DNA of 64,000 nt, taken from Puia sp. GTDB taxonomy: Bacteria; Bacteroidota; Bacteroidia; Chitinophagales; Chitinophagaceae. How positions within the stretch are numbered: position 1 is the stretch's first letter; each line of letters begins with the position of its first letter. The translations under genes and the position numbers were made by a program. The notes under the pieces were generated by a model, which worked only from the letters and a program-made list of their open reading frames with translations, was not told the DNA's origin and ran no database searches. The stretch lies in assembly GCA_031292515.1 (NCBI GenBank), contig JARLGZ010000177.1, positions 1-64,000 on the forward strand, given 5' to 3'. Of the stretch, positions 36,497 to 46,700 are shown piece by piece.

Positions 36497-37684
36497 CGTG
36501 AATTAAGCGTTATTAATCATAAATTTACGAAAAAAAAGACCTTGTTGCCTATCGACCCAAAAACTTCATCTGTTTCTGCCTTTCCGATAAGCGGTCATCA
36601 CAGGGCGTCCCTCAGAGAGTATATCGAGGATCCCGCACGCAACAATTTTAACTTTATAAGGTTGATCGCGTCCTTGCTGGTACTGCTGACCCATTGTTTC
36701 GTTTTTTACCCATCGAGGCGCGATCCGGTATCTGTGCTTTCCAACAACTTGTTTACGGGCGCATGGTTGGGCGTCTGCTCCTTTTTCTTCCTCAGCGGAT
36801 TGCTGGTCACCCAAAGCATTCGGCAAGGTTCTTCTATCAAAAAGTTTGCGGTTCGGAGATTTCTCCGGATCTATCCACCCGCCTGGTTGGTCATATTCCT
36901 CTGCGCATTTGTTCTGGGGCCCCTGCTCACTACCTGGAAATTGTCATTCTATCTGCAAAACGCCGATTTCCACCATTTTCTGCTGAACATCTTCCTTGTG
37001 AGAATCCAATATACCCTGCCGGGAGTCTGGGAACACAGCCCGGCAGGTCCGGGACTTACCAGTTCCTTCTGGAGCCTCTGCCTGGAAGTAAAATTATATG
37101 CCCTGCTGGCGTTTGTCTATGCCTTGAAAATACCAGGTAGAAGAGTACTGGGGATATGGCTCCTGTTCGCCATTTTTCTTTTCGACCTTTTCTTCCTCAA
37201 TCAGACAAAGGCCATCTTTTCCCGGATAGGCCTTTCTGCCGGCAATCCGCTTGACTACACACTGATTGCACCCCTCTTCGGCATAGGCGTGCTTTGCAAT
37301 GTCTGCCAGGATCAGATAATCATCACAAAAAACTGGTTAGGAGCCATCCTGGTCCTGTCGGGAATATTTTTTTACTATAGCCTGTTGGTCCCGGCGACAT
37401 TTATCCTGATCCCCATCGTCATTCTGTATATCGGCACCAAAGGAGTTAAATGGATTAAAAAGATCACTCCGAAAGCAGATCTTTCCTATGGTATTTACCT
37501 ATTCGGAGTTCCGGTGGGAAAAGGAGTCTTTATTTATTTTCACCCTGAAAATGCGTGGATCTATTTCCTGATGTCAGCAGCGGCGATAACACTGTTTGCC
37601 GTCTTGTCGTGGTATGGTTTGGAACGGAAGTTACGCGCTTTAAAAGTCAGGCTTGATAGCCGGAGGGCCTCCGGCCAAGACTAA
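36434..37684 (+). CDS. acyltransferase family 3 membrane protein
   Basis: 416 residues as opened from ATG 36434. That start overlaps the conserved xerC N-terminus by 63 bases on the opposite strand, so initiation at one of the TTG codons at 36542/36545 is more likely. The sequence has about ten hydrophobic helices. NNFNFIRLIASLLVLLTHCFVFYP carries the H of the acyltransferase-3 motif (R/xxLxxxxVxxxH), then FFFLSGLLVTQSIRQ and FAVRRFLRIYPPAW. Such proteins O-acetylate surface polysaccharides or lipids. It stands alone between rpsU and xerC, another surface-modification gene inside the ribosomal locus. Its C-terminal RRASGQD borders the possible intron remnant. Confidence 0.75.
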   Translation: MIRIPLFEFQVINKRFDNFLQRELSVINHKFTKKKTLLPIDPKTSSVSAFPISGHHRASLREYIEDPARNNFNFIRLIASLLVLLTHCFVFYPSRRDPVSVLSNNLFTGAWLGVCSFFFLSGLLVTQSIRQGSSIKKFAVRRFLRIYPPAWLVIFLCAFVLGPLLTTWKLSFYLQNADFHHFLLNIFLVRIQYTLPGVWEHSPAGPGLTSSFWSLCLEVKLYALLAFVYALKIPGRRVLGIWLLFAIFLFDLFFLNQTKAIFSRIGLSAGNPLDYTLIAPLFGIGVLCNVCQDQIIITKNWLGAILVLSGIFFYYSLLVPATFILIPIVILYIGTKGVKWIKKITPKADLSYGIYLFGVPVGKGVFIYFHPENAWIYFLMSAAAITLFAVLSWYGLERKLRALKVRLDSRRASGQD

Positions 37685-37689
37685 GGAGA

Positions 37690-37812
37690 CCTCTCCCATA
37701 CAATTACGGTTCGTAGGCTTGAACAGTTGCGTCAGCTTCCTTCGGGATCCGTCGTCACCCACGACACCCTTGCTCTTGGCTAAGGCTCTCAGGTGTAAAG
37801 CGCCTTCGGAAC
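37690..37812 (-). other. possible group II intron remnant
   Basis: Read on the minus strand, the segment contains GGTGTCGTGGGTGACGAC, then ATCCCGAAGGAAGCTGACGC and CAAGCCTACGAACCG before TATGGGAG. The order GAAGGAAGC ... ACGAAC ... TATGGGAG resembles the part of bacterial group II introns upstream of the maturase. There is no maturase frame and no intact domain V can be identified by eye, so this would be a fragment. The similarity is from memory and needs a covariance-model search. Confidence 0.3.
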
Positions 37813-37838
37813 TTCACATACATGCCCGGCACACGACG

Positions 37839-37862
37839 AAAAAGGACTGCCACTGCAGTCCT
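37839..37862 (-). terminator. rpsU terminator
   Basis: GGACTGC (37844-37850) and GCAGTCC (37855-37861) with a four-base loop, followed on the minus strand by TTTTTCG. It lies about 50 bp after the rpsU stop. Confidence 0.7.
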
Positions 37863-37913
37863 CTTCCTTATAAACATCTGTATAAAATGAGGCGCCCCTG
37901 ACGGGGATACCCT

Positions 37914-38111
37914 TTACAAATCAAATTTTCCGCTGGCCAGTTGCTGTTTGTAAACAGCCTTAAGCACTTCTCCTCTGCGCTTGACAGACGGCTTCGTAAA
38001 CGACTGACGCTCCCTCAGCTGGACAAGTACTTTCGCCTTTTCAAACTTTTTCTTATACTTCTTGAGAGCCTTGTCGATATTTTCGCAGTCTTTAGAATCG
38101 ATGATGAGCAT
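37914..38111 (-). CDS. rpsU: 30S ribosomal protein S21
   Basis: 65 residues: MLIIDSKDCENIDKALKKYKKKFEKAKVLVQLRERQSFTKPSVKRRGEVLKAVYKQQ. The small, highly basic helical protein sits near the 3' end of 16S rRNA. In Bacteroidota, bS21 helps hide the anti-Shine-Dalgarno tail, and rpsU itself keeps a strong Shine-Dalgarno, allowing feedback by bS21-free ribosomes. That arrangement is seen here: a full AGGAGG lies upstream, which is otherwise absent from genes in this window. It has its own promoter and terminator. Confidence 0.95.
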   Translation of the reverse strand: MLIIDSKDCENIDKALKKYKKKFEKAKVLVQLRERQSFTKPSVKRRGEVLKAVYKQQLASGKFDL

Positions 38112-38120
38112 ATAATAATA

Positions 38121-38130
38121 CCTCCTTTAA
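38121..38130 (-). promoter_or_regulatory. strong Shine-Dalgarno of rpsU
   Basis: Minus strand TTAAAGGAGG ends nine bases before the rpsU ATG. Near-perfect complement to the 16S tail; the other genes here have no comparable site. Confidence 0.85.
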
Positions 38131-38144
38131 TGATTTGAGGAAAA

Positions 38145-38175
38145 CAAAGGTACGACAAAAATCTAAAAATTACAA
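38145..38175 (-). promoter_or_regulatory. rpsU promoter
   Basis: Minus-strand TACCTTTG (plus 38145-38152) with TTGT (plus 38172-38175) after a 19-base spacer, giving a leader of about 30 nt before rpsU. Confidence 0.75.
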
Positions 38176-38207
38176 TTCTACCCGGAAAAATACGAAATTT
38201 GATGACT

Positions 38208-38789
38208 ATGTTTACAGGAATCATCGAAGCCTCTGGCACCATCCAATCGGTAAGCGCACACGGCTCAAACAGAACTTTCAGGATAGAATCCCCTATTTCC
38301 GGCGAATTAAAGGTGGACCAGAGCCTGTCTCATGATGGCGCTTGCCTGACGGTTGAAGAGGTAAATGGATCGATATACCAAGTGACAGCCATCGAGGAGA
38401 CCTTAAAAAAAACTAACCTGGGTAGCTGGAAAGCCGGGGATATCGTCAATCTGGAAAGATGCCTGGTCATAAACGGCCGCCTCGATGGCCATATCGTCCA
38501 AGGCCACATAGACACAATCGCTACCTGTGTGGAACGCAGAGACCTGGAAGGGAGTTGGGAGTTCTCCTTTGAATTTCCCAAAGCCTTCAGCCACCTGGTT
38601 ATAGAAAAAGGATCGATCTGCCTTAATGGCATCAGCCTGACGCTTTTTAACGTACGAAAAAAGAGATTCAGCGTCGCTATAATACCCTATACCTTCGAAC
38701 ACACTAATATCCGGAATATTTTCCCCGAAAGCATAGCCAATCTGGAATTCGATATGATCGGGAAATATGTCGCGAAGCTAGTTCGGTAA
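38208..38789 (+). CDS. ribE: riboflavin synthase alpha chain
   Basis: 193 residues from ATG 38208 (MFTGIIEASGTIQ), the family's invariant N-terminus; an ATG two codons earlier is possible. Two lumazine-binding barrels are present: the first has SLSHDGACLTVEEV, the second GHIVQGHIDTIATCV and LVIEKGSICLNGISLTLF. It dismutates two 6,7-dimethyl-8-ribityllumazine molecules to riboflavin. It diverges from rpsU and is followed after 10 bp by an acyltransferase on the same strand. Confidence 0.93.
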   Translation: MFTGIIEASGTIQSVSAHGSNRTFRIESPISGELKVDQSLSHDGACLTVEEVNGSIYQVTAIEETLKKTNLGSWKAGDIVNLERCLVINGRLDGHIVQGHIDTIATCVERRDLEGSWEFSFEFPKAFSHLVIEKGSICLNGISLTLFNVRKKRFSVAIIPYTFEHTNIRNIFPESIANLEFDMIGKYVAKLVR

Positions 38790-38799
38790 ATCACACCTG

Positions 38800-39987
38800 A
38801 TGCCTAATAAGAAGACGTTTGAAGATCCAGATCAAAATAGGACCCGCAGCCACTCTACCAAAAAACACCCCGGAAATTCAGAGCTTGTAAAAACAGATCC
38901 CAGAGAGCATATCCCAGCTCTCGACGGGCTGAGAGGGTTGGCTATCGGACTAGTGCTGATATGGCATTTCGTCGTCTTCAGTCATCGCTGGCTCCCTTCG
39001 TGGATAGGCGTGGATCTTTTTTTTGTTCTTTCAGGTTATCTGATTACAGGAAGGCTTATCGGTACGAAAGAAATGCCTGGCTACTTTTCCAGGTTTTATC
39101 GGAACCGGGCACTCCGCATCCTTCCTCTCTACTTCCTTGTAATTATGATTTTTTTTGGAGCTGCCCGCTTTTTGCTTGACAAAAAGAACCTGCCGACTAT
39201 TGCCATTTATATCGATCACTGGAGGAGCTTTTTTCTATTCACACAAAACTGGACCTTTTCGCTTTACGGCCGTCCGCAGGATCTTTCGCTGTTGCCACTC
39301 TGGTCCGTGGCCGTAGAAGAACAACTATACCTGGTCTGGCCCTTGTTGATCTTCCTGTTCCCCATAGACCCCAAAACCGGTATCCGCATCTTTGCGACAG
39401 CTATTTTCCTGGTCGTCTTAACACGATGCTGCTATTATATTCATGATCCTTCTTTCGCACCGGACCGTTACTACAACACATTCTTTCGCGCAGATTCAAT
39501 GATGACAGGCGGCCTCCTTTACCTATTACATATCCGGACGGCAAATACATCAGCCAGGATGGTCTCGTCGATCCGCAAAGCTCTCTTATGCGTACTGCTG
39601 CCTTTATCCGTCGGCTGCATCCTCGTCATAGGAAATACCTATCCCGCTAATTTCTTTTTTGCCACAGTTGGATATACTATTACCGCTCTTCTGTTCGCCT
39701 GTCTTTTGGACGATGTCATCAGGTTCGACCAAGGCCACCTGAACCGGTTTTTCCGGTGCAGGTGGCTTCGCTTCCTCGGCAAAATATCCTATGGCCTATA
39801 CCTCATCCACTACCCGATCCTTACATTCCTAAGACCCAGGATCAGGCATTGGGAGGCCGTTCATTGGCCTGGCCATCCGTCTTTGGAATTAGCACTTTCA
39901 GAATGCATATGCCTTTTGCTTGCCGTAGTACTAAGCGCCTTCAGCTATCGTTATTTCGAATCACGTTTTCTCCGTTTAAAGAGATGA
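38800..39987 (+). CDS. OafA/YrhL-type acyltransferase
   Basis: 395 residues. IPALDGLRGLAIGLVLIWHFVVF is the standard N-terminal motif of acyltransferase family 3, with the catalytic-site His in WHF; WIGVDLFFVLSGYLITGRL and FYRNRALRILPLYF follow. About ten transmembrane helices are predictable. Such enzymes acetylate O-antigen, peptidoglycan or exopolysaccharide sugars. Spacing of 10 bp to ribE implies co-transcription without evident functional link. Together with the nearby MBOAT pair it adds to the surface-acylation genes in this region. Confidence 0.85.
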   Translation: MPNKKTFEDPDQNRTRSHSTKKHPGNSELVKTDPREHIPALDGLRGLAIGLVLIWHFVVFSHRWLPSWIGVDLFFVLSGYLITGRLIGTKEMPGYFSRFYRNRALRILPLYFLVIMIFFGAARFLLDKKNLPTIAIYIDHWRSFFLFTQNWTFSLYGRPQDLSLLPLWSVAVEEQLYLVWPLLIFLFPIDPKTGIRIFATAIFLVVLTRCCYYIHDPSFAPDRYYNTFFRADSMMTGGLLYLLHIRTANTSARMVSSIRKALLCVLLPLSVGCILVIGNTYPANFFFATVGYTITALLFACLLDDVIRFDQGHLNRFFRCRWLRFLGKISYGLYLIHYPILTFLRPRIRHWEAVHWPGHPSLELALSECICLLLAVVLSAFSYRYFESRFLRLKR

Positions 39988-40030
39988 CCGGAACCAGCAG
40001 AGTCAAACGATCGCAACCTGCAGCAGGCGG

Positions 40031-41446
40031 TCAGAACTGGAAATAAATAAAGGAACTATTGCCGAAGACCCCAAATAGCAGGATACTGGTCAACGCTATC
40101 AATCCAAAAACGATATCCGGCCAGAACCGTCCCCCCAACTCTTCCAGCTTTGGGGAAACCACCCTTTCAAACAACATCAGCAACCCGAAGAAAACAAAGC
40201 CCAGCAGGATCGTCGACCGGGTCAGGAGCTGATCGTATATAACTCCCCGTTTCCTGCCAAAGGCATACGACAATATATTCCACGCTTCTCCGATTCCCGA
40301 GGCCCTGAAAAACACCCAAGTGACGGTCACCAGGCAGAAAGTCGCGAGCATTCCCACAGCGTGGCCCAGTCGGGAAGGCTCACGGCGTCTGTCCTCTCCG
40401 CGCAGATCCTGGTAGAACAGATAACCCATCATCAGGAGTGCATGAATTGCACCCCAGACGGCAAAATTCCAGCCGGCCCCATGCCAAAGGCCGCTAAGAA
40501 GGAATACAATGCCGACATTCAGATATTTCCGGGCAGATCCTGTCCGACTGCCACCCAGGGGTATATAGACATAGTCCCTGAACCAGCTCGTCAGCGATAT
40601 GTGCCAGCGGGACCAGAACTCACGGATATTCCGCGAAAAATAAGGGCGCCTGAAATTCACTACCAGGTCGAAGCCCATTACCCGGGCGGCCCCCACGGCA
40701 ATATCTGAGTAGCCTGAAAAATCGCAATAGATCTGAAACGAGAAGAAGATCATTCCGATCAGTATGTAACCGGATGACACGCGATCTGCATTTTTATACA
40801 CGTCGTCCACATAAAAAGCAAGCCGGTCGGCAATCACCAGCTTCTTGAAAAATCCCAGCAGCATTAGCCGCATACCGGCTGACAGATCGGCCCAGTTGAA
40901 ATCATGTCGATCTCTGAACTGTCGGAGCAGGTGCCCCGGCCGCTCTATCGGGCCCGCCACCAGCTGGGGGAAAAATAGGACATACAATGCAAAAATTCCC
41001 AAATGCCTCTCTGCAATCTGCTTACCCCGATAGACTTCGATTGTATAACTCATCGCCTGGAAAGTATGAAAAGAAAGACCGATAGGCAGGATCAGCCTCA
41101 GCAGCGGAAACCGCGCCGGCAAATGGAATATTGCCGAAAGCGCATTAAAATTTCCGATAAAAAAATCAAAATATTTGAAGGTCATCAGAATGCCGGCATT
41201 GCTGACAATACTTGCAACCAGGAATATTTTCCGCCTGTCGCCCGACGCCTTCTCAATCACTATGCCCGCTGTATAGTCGATCCCTATCATAAAAAAAAGG
41301 ATCAGGATATACACCGGGATAAAGGACATATAAAAAATACAGCTCGACAACAACAAATGACACCAGCGGAACCGGTGCGGAAGAAGAAAATAAATGATCG
41401 TCACGACCGGAAAAAACAAAAGGAACTCGATCGAATTAAATGACAT
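40031..41446 (-). CDS. MBOAT-family O-acyltransferase (AlgI-like)
   Basis: 471 residues from ATG 41444-41446 (MSFNSIEFLLFFPVVTIIYFLLP), the usual N-terminus of AlgI/DltB-like proteins; an earlier in-frame codon at 41464 would overlap the upstream gene. About eleven helices. Motifs: FPQLVAGPIERPGHLLRQF, FWSRWHISLTSWFRDYVYIPLGG and the catalytic-His segment FLLSGLWHGAGWNFAVWGAIHALLM. It transfers acyl groups across the membrane to an exported polysaccharide or similar acceptor, working with a SGNH partner. The partner lies directly upstream with essentially no gap. Confidence 0.9.
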   Translation of the reverse strand: MSFNSIEFLLFFPVVTIIYFLLPHRFRWCHLLLSSCIFYMSFIPVYILILFFMIGIDYTAGIVIEKASGDRRKIFLVASIVSNAGILMTFKYFDFFIGNFNALSAIFHLPARFPLLRLILPIGLSFHTFQAMSYTIEVYRGKQIAERHLGIFALYVLFFPQLVAGPIERPGHLLRQFRDRHDFNWADLSAGMRLMLLGFFKKLVIADRLAFYVDDVYKNADRVSSGYILIGMIFFSFQIYCDFSGYSDIAVGAARVMGFDLVVNFRRPYFSRNIREFWSRWHISLTSWFRDYVYIPLGGSRTGSARKYLNVGIVFLLSGLWHGAGWNFAVWGAIHALLMMGYLFYQDLRGEDRRREPSRLGHAVGMLATFCLVTVTWVFFRASGIGEAWNILSYAFGRKRGVIYDQLLTRSTILLGFVFFGLLMLFERVVSPKLEELGGRFWPDIVFGLIALTSILLFGVFGNSSFIYFQF

Positions 41447-41447
41447 A

Positions 41448-42530
41448 TCAATGGGTGTGATCAATGCCGGTTACCGCCCCGCCCGAAACGAACCCCTGAA
41501 GGATCCTTCCCAGATCAAGGGAGTATTTTCTGGCCCCGAAAGCATTGAGATGAACGAAATTGAAATAATTCTCCTTGCCTGAATAGCGGGGATCACCGAC
41601 GAAATTGAAATAAGGCGTCTTGCTTACCGCGGCCTCCCGGCTTACCCTATCGAGTATGCTGTCGCAATTGAGAAATATTTTCTTATACTCTCTGTAAAGT
41701 GGAGCCGTAACCAGGATCAGCCGGATATTCTCCAGCCTGCAAAAAGCAATGATATCCTTCAACAAAACGACACCTTCCTCATCGAATTCCATGCTGAAAG
41801 GTCTCGCAATGCTCTCACTATAATCGCCATATTGCGGGTCGAAACCTTTATAATCCGTCCTCCCCCGTTTTCCCGTGTTCCGCGCAGGGTCTTTCTCATC
41901 TCCTGGCACCGATCCTGCGAGAGCAGCGGCGCTCCTAAACAAGGCCCTGATCTTTAACCCGTCATTCATGGCCGACAATTGCCGGAACTGGTACAGGGGA
42001 TAACGCCACTTGAACCGGTATTCCGGCTGAATAAAAGCCATGGCATGATAGATGACCGTATCGCAGGCGGCATAAGATAGAAAATCGGGGAAATCAAAGG
42101 CAGGGACTTTGACGTCAAAAGATGATGGATCGATATTAAGCACGAGGATGGAAGGCTTCTTTCCCTCTTCAACACATTTCCGGAGCAGCATCCGTAATTC
42201 GGGCATATTCATGCCAGGCATGCCCAGGTTATAGCTGCTTACATGACACATGGAATCGATGACGCGGGGATCAATCAGGAAGGCGGCCCTCGAAGATCCT
42301 AAAAAAATAATTTCCGGTTTGTCCGCCGAATGTTCGACGTAATCCATTTTGGCATAGACCGTATTGTCATAATTATGAACAAAAGACAACTTGCTGTAAT
42401 AAAACCAACCCACCCAGGCAGGCAATCCAAGAATGATTGCTATTTTAATGAAACGCTTGATATAATTCACGGATAAATTTAAATAATAAATCAACAAATT
42501 GATATTCAAAGACCTTAAATTTGGCTCCAT
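41448..42530 (-). CDS. MBOAT-partner SGNH-like membrane-anchored protein
   Basis: 360 residues from ATG 42528-42530; a GTG at 42551 is the only extension. One N-terminal transmembrane helix (FIKIAIILGLPAWVGWFYY) precedes an extracytoplasmic domain. IIFLGSSRAAFLIDP fits the SGNH block I (GSS-R as in AlgJ/PatB-like and DUF1574 proteins), MPGMN the Gly block, and NFVHLNAFGARKYSLDLG the terminal His block. Partner proteins of this kind receive the acyl group from MBOAT and pass it to the polymer. Stop and MBOAT start are one base apart. Confidence 0.7.
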   Translation of the reverse strand: MEPNLRSLNINLLIYYLNLSVNYIKRFIKIAIILGLPAWVGWFYYSKLSFVHNYDNTVYAKMDYVEHSADKPEIIFLGSSRAAFLIDPRVIDSMCHVSSYNLGMPGMNMPELRMLLRKCVEEGKKPSILVLNIDPSSFDVKVPAFDFPDFLSYAACDTVIYHAMAFIQPEYRFKWRYPLYQFRQLSAMNDGLKIRALFRSAAALAGSVPGDEKDPARNTGKRGRTDYKGFDPQYGDYSESIARPFSMEFDEEGVVLLKDIIAFCRLENIRLILVTAPLYREYKKIFLNCDSILDRVSREAAVSKTPYFNFVGDPRYSGKENYFNFVHLNAFGARKYSLDLGRILQGFVSGGAVTGIDHTH

Positions 42531-42557
42531 TAGATCATTCGATACAATCACTTGCCC

Positions 42558-43724
42558 ATGCCCTTATTCTCAAAATCCCTGTCCTCGGCCGCCGCTGATC
42601 AGAAAACGTGGAGGGCCGAATGTATCATCCTCGCCGTATGGGTGATTACAAATGGAATGTTTTTATGGGAACGGGGCGTTCTTACCAACGGGGAAGCCGA
42701 CAAATACATCTCACAGGCGCATCTGTTCCTGCAGGAGAATCACCCTGGCTCGGCCAATTTCTGGCTCTATTTCCTCCAGATAGCACTCCTTTCGTTTTGC
42801 CTGAAAATGCACCTGGGTTTTGGGTTCGCGGTTCTTATCCAGTTGCTGGTAAACCTGGCGGCTACCCTCTATTTTTTTAAAACCCTGTCACAGCTGTTTG
42901 ATTCGCATCGCGTGGCGCTGATCTCAACGCTGCTGTTATTACTGAATTTCCCTTACCAGGAATTCAATGTCTTCCTGCAGACCGAATCTCTTTTTCAAAG
43001 CCTGACGCTGCTATTGACCTGCTACCTGTTTCGTATAGAGAAGGTCTCTGCCGCAGCCCTCTCCATAATCATCCTTTCCTTGTTTGTTATATTCATAACC
43101 AGGCCCAACGGATTGCTCTACCTCCCGGCAACATTCGTCTTTTTATTTCTTACCGCTTTTAAGAAGCTCGGCCTGACCGCAAAGACAATCCTGCTGCCAG
43201 GGGTTTCATTTTGTTTTTTATACTTGCTAAATAAAGCGATGGGAAGCGGGGGTGAGTTGGATTTTATGCTACCCTTCAGGGAAGAACATGTCATTTGCGG
43301 GGCTCCTACCCTGCTATCACCCAAAGAGATCGAGTCTGCCGGCAACGGCAATTCACTATACGATCTTCTCTTTTATATAATACACAATTTCAGGCAATTT
43401 ATCCGCTTGGCCGTGCTGAAGTCTCTCGCGTTCTGGGGAATGCGCAGACCGTATTTTAGTTTTTTTCACAACCTCTTTCTCAGCGTCTTTTTCTATTCCA
43501 TTTGCGTCCTGGCGCTTGGGGGGATCACCTGGTGGCGGCGAAACTTCCCTTTAAAGCTCGTCTACCTCTGCGCGCTGATCTTGCTAACCTGGCTTACCGT
43601 GATCCTGACCTGCGACGATTGGCATAACCGCTTCTTCTTAAGCATATCGCCCTACCTGATCATGGTCGCCACGCCCGTCCTGAAAAAATGGACCGTATCA
43701 AAAAACACTCGGGCTATCTCATGA
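42558..43724 (+). CDS. polytopic membrane protein, GT-C-like
   Basis: 388 residues from ATG 42558, with nine to ten hydrophobic helices and little soluble sequence. The segment LTNGEADKYISQAHLFL after the first helix provides an acidic loop, as in GT-C glycosyltransferases, and FPYQEFNVFLQTESLFQSLTLLL resembles the second loop of PMT_2-like proteins. It starts 27 bp from the divergent MBOAT-partner gene and converges with porU2, overlapping its end by 11 bases. Function is a guess: lipid-linked sugar transfer to a surface glycan. Confidence 0.5.
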   Translation: MPLFSKSLSSAAADQKTWRAECIILAVWVITNGMFLWERGVLTNGEADKYISQAHLFLQENHPGSANFWLYFLQIALLSFCLKMHLGFGFAVLIQLLVNLAATLYFFKTLSQLFDSHRVALISTLLLLLNFPYQEFNVFLQTESLFQSLTLLLTCYLFRIEKVSAAALSIIILSLFVIFITRPNGLLYLPATFVFLFLTAFKKLGLTAKTILLPGVSFCFLYLLNKAMGSGGELDFMLPFREEHVICGAPTLLSPKEIESAGNGNSLYDLLFYIIHNFRQFIRLAVLKSLAFWGMRRPYFSFFHNLFLSVFFYSICVLALGGITWWRRNFPLKLVYLCALILLTWLTVILTCDDWHNRFFLSISPYLIMVATPVLKKWTVSKNTRAIS

Positions 43725-46700
43725 GATACATTTTTCCATAGCCATTATTAAAATACTGATTAGTGTTATCGCCCGACGACTGGTATTTCCCAAGTGATTT
43801 TCCATCGAGATTCGTCACCACATGATATAGGTAGACGCCATTTGCGAGACGCGACCCATACATGTCCGTCCCATTCCATTTAAATTCCGTGATATTCCGG
43901 CCAATATGTAAAGGTCCCAACTCCTCCTTTGTAATCTCCCGGACGATCTTTCCGGTTATAGTCAATATCTGGATCTTCATATTCTGTGGTACATCGATGC
44001 CTGTCAGCGTGAACACGAAGGCCGTGGAAGTAGAGAAAGGATTGGGATAGTTCATCACGTTCGAGATCATCGGCTTGGTAATGACCGTAAAGCCTACCCG
44101 GTAGGGGGTGATCGTGTTGCCGCTTTCGTCCTGCCCGGTTACGATCAACTGGTAGTTATCCCCCTGAGGATTGACCTGTGTCGAAAACGAAGGCGCAAAA
44201 TCCACCGTCGCCGTATTATTGCCGACACTGGTAGCAGGAGTAAACCGCAGCGTATCACTGCTATAGCTGTAAGAATGCGTGGTGCCGTCCGGAAAAATGA
44301 CCTGTACCTTTATCAGCGATGTGTCCGCAAGCAGCAGGTATTGCGACGGGCTCTTGAGTTTGATCTGTATATGCGGTCTAGCCGACACAATATCGCCATT
44401 CAATATATGCGTGTTGTCAAACGTCACATCCATCAAAGGATTCCGGGTATCATATTTCACATAAAAGGTCTTATACAGGAAGTTGTTAAAAGTATACTGC
44501 TCAGGTTGGGCGTAATTGGGATTCACGTCCAGATACAGTGTATTCTGTCCCGGATAATTCTTGGTATCCATCTTATAATTGACGGATAACGTATCGCCAC
44601 TCACCAGGACTTTCCCCTTGGGAATCGTTATTGTATGGACCGCGTTGTTCTTATCCGTAACAGTCATCGTAAAACGCATACTATCTGAAAAAGGCGTTGG
44701 ACTTATATTCTTAAAGGCGATGCCGAAATTCAGCGGCTGACCGACCTGCAACGTATCCTGGGAGCTCAGATATATATTCGGAGCCAGCGCCCCCTCCGGC
44801 ACGGGGTCGTAAGTCACCCGCCAGTATTTCAACTGGTACGGAGTGGCATGGATCGTATCCCTCACTGACATTTTTAATTGGACATACGGGTACTTCGCCG
44901 CATTGATCCCCGAAATGGTATAATCCTGGTTCGCCTGCGAAAGTTGGTAGAGAGGCGTCGTGTTCCCGCTCGTATCGACCCCCAATACCTGCAGGGCCAC
45001 CGAATCTGTAGAGGGGCTTTCCAGGCTGTATCCACGCCAATGCAACTCATGCCATTGTTTGGCCGGCCCAAAAGAGGGAGAAGTAATAATGCCCAGCGTA
45101 TCCGGAGTGTAGCAGGTTTGAGCAAGCGTGATCTTGTCGCTGATCCCGTTACTGAAGACCGATTTCGGCGTGAAGGTGATCTGGTTGTTTTTCTGGTATA
45201 AAAAAATGAATGCCCTCGGCGCATTAAAAGAATCAATGTTGGTAAAGCCCTGATCCTTCAGACGCTGATACATCGAGTTACCGGACCCGAGGTAGGAGGT
45301 ATCACCCGCCCAGGTGCTGGCATAGGTGTTCGTAGATGATACGTAATATGAGAGGTTCCAGACTACAACGTAATAGCCATTGGGAATCAAGTCCAAGAAC
45401 TGCATGGCATTTCTCCGTTGATTTGTATCCAGTATATTATAGATAAAATCATAACTTCTGCTATCGCCGCACACCGGCTGGCTGCCATATTGTCCCGGAG
45501 ATCCCGTTGGGCCATTATACCACGGACTAAAGGTATAAGGGTTGATAACATTGAATATGATCTCCGAGATCCCGCAGGGAGCCTGGATACGACTGTCATC
45601 TCCGTTGATAGAGACGGAATTGTCATCTGCCTGGGTAGCCGCAGTTGGGTAGACGCCATTCCTGATATATAGCGTGTTTACGATATTGGTAAACTGCCAG
45701 GTCCTACCCGCCGTATCAAGAGCCATCCCATTGGGCGTTGACTGGGTATGCTGGTAAAAATGAGATTGATTCGAACCTCCCAGGCTGGAAGAGGGGTCTA
45801 TATACACAAATGAGAACCCGTTCCAGGTATATGGACTGCCGGCAGCCGGCACCTTTGCTACGCGCCAGTAATAAACGACACTATCCTTGTACGTGATGCC
45901 CGGATCGAACTCCAGTTCACCTCCGATAGATGTCAGGTTCCTGCTGACCATAGCGGCGGAGTTGAACAGCGTGGTCGTGTCGATCTGCATGACATATTGC
46001 GCGGAAGGGCTGAGGGGATCGGCTGTGGAAGCATACAGTTTTTGCGTCGGTGTATTGATAATTGCATAGTTATAGGGATAGGCGGGGTTTGCCCCGTCCT
46101 CATAAATATACACGCCCGCAGTAGCGGTATTATTTGCAAGGGTGACTTCAGGGACCGTATTGGTGGAATTTACGACTACGGTTATATAATTCTGACCTTT
46201 ATCCCGGGTAGCGATGATCGGGACTACCAGCTGAAGGGTATCGTCATAGAGGATACCCGGGATCTTTCTCGTCGCGATTACCGCACTTGTCCCGTTTGGA
46301 TATTTTCGGGTGAACGAGACTGAGATAGAATCGTTCACCGCCTTTCCCAGGTTATAAAAATGAGCGGTGACTGTGAAACTATTATTAGAAACGGCTACAA
46401 AGGTCGGGTTGATCTGCACCTGGGACGCCTCAATATCATAATCCGGCAGGCTGGTTTGCAGATCGAATTTTAAACTGGGATCCCCATGTAACGTCATTTC
46501 CTCGGCATGAAGACGGGCATAGAAATCGCCCGGAGCGGCATTCATCAGACCCTGGAGGGCATCCGCCTCCGTGATACCCAGGGATTTCCCATAATCCTTT
46601 CTTGCTATATTCTGATAAAGATTGGACAAATAAATATTCAGATAGTTCACGATACCATAGTGAGTAGACGCCACAAAAGCGATTGAGCCGCGCTCTTTTG

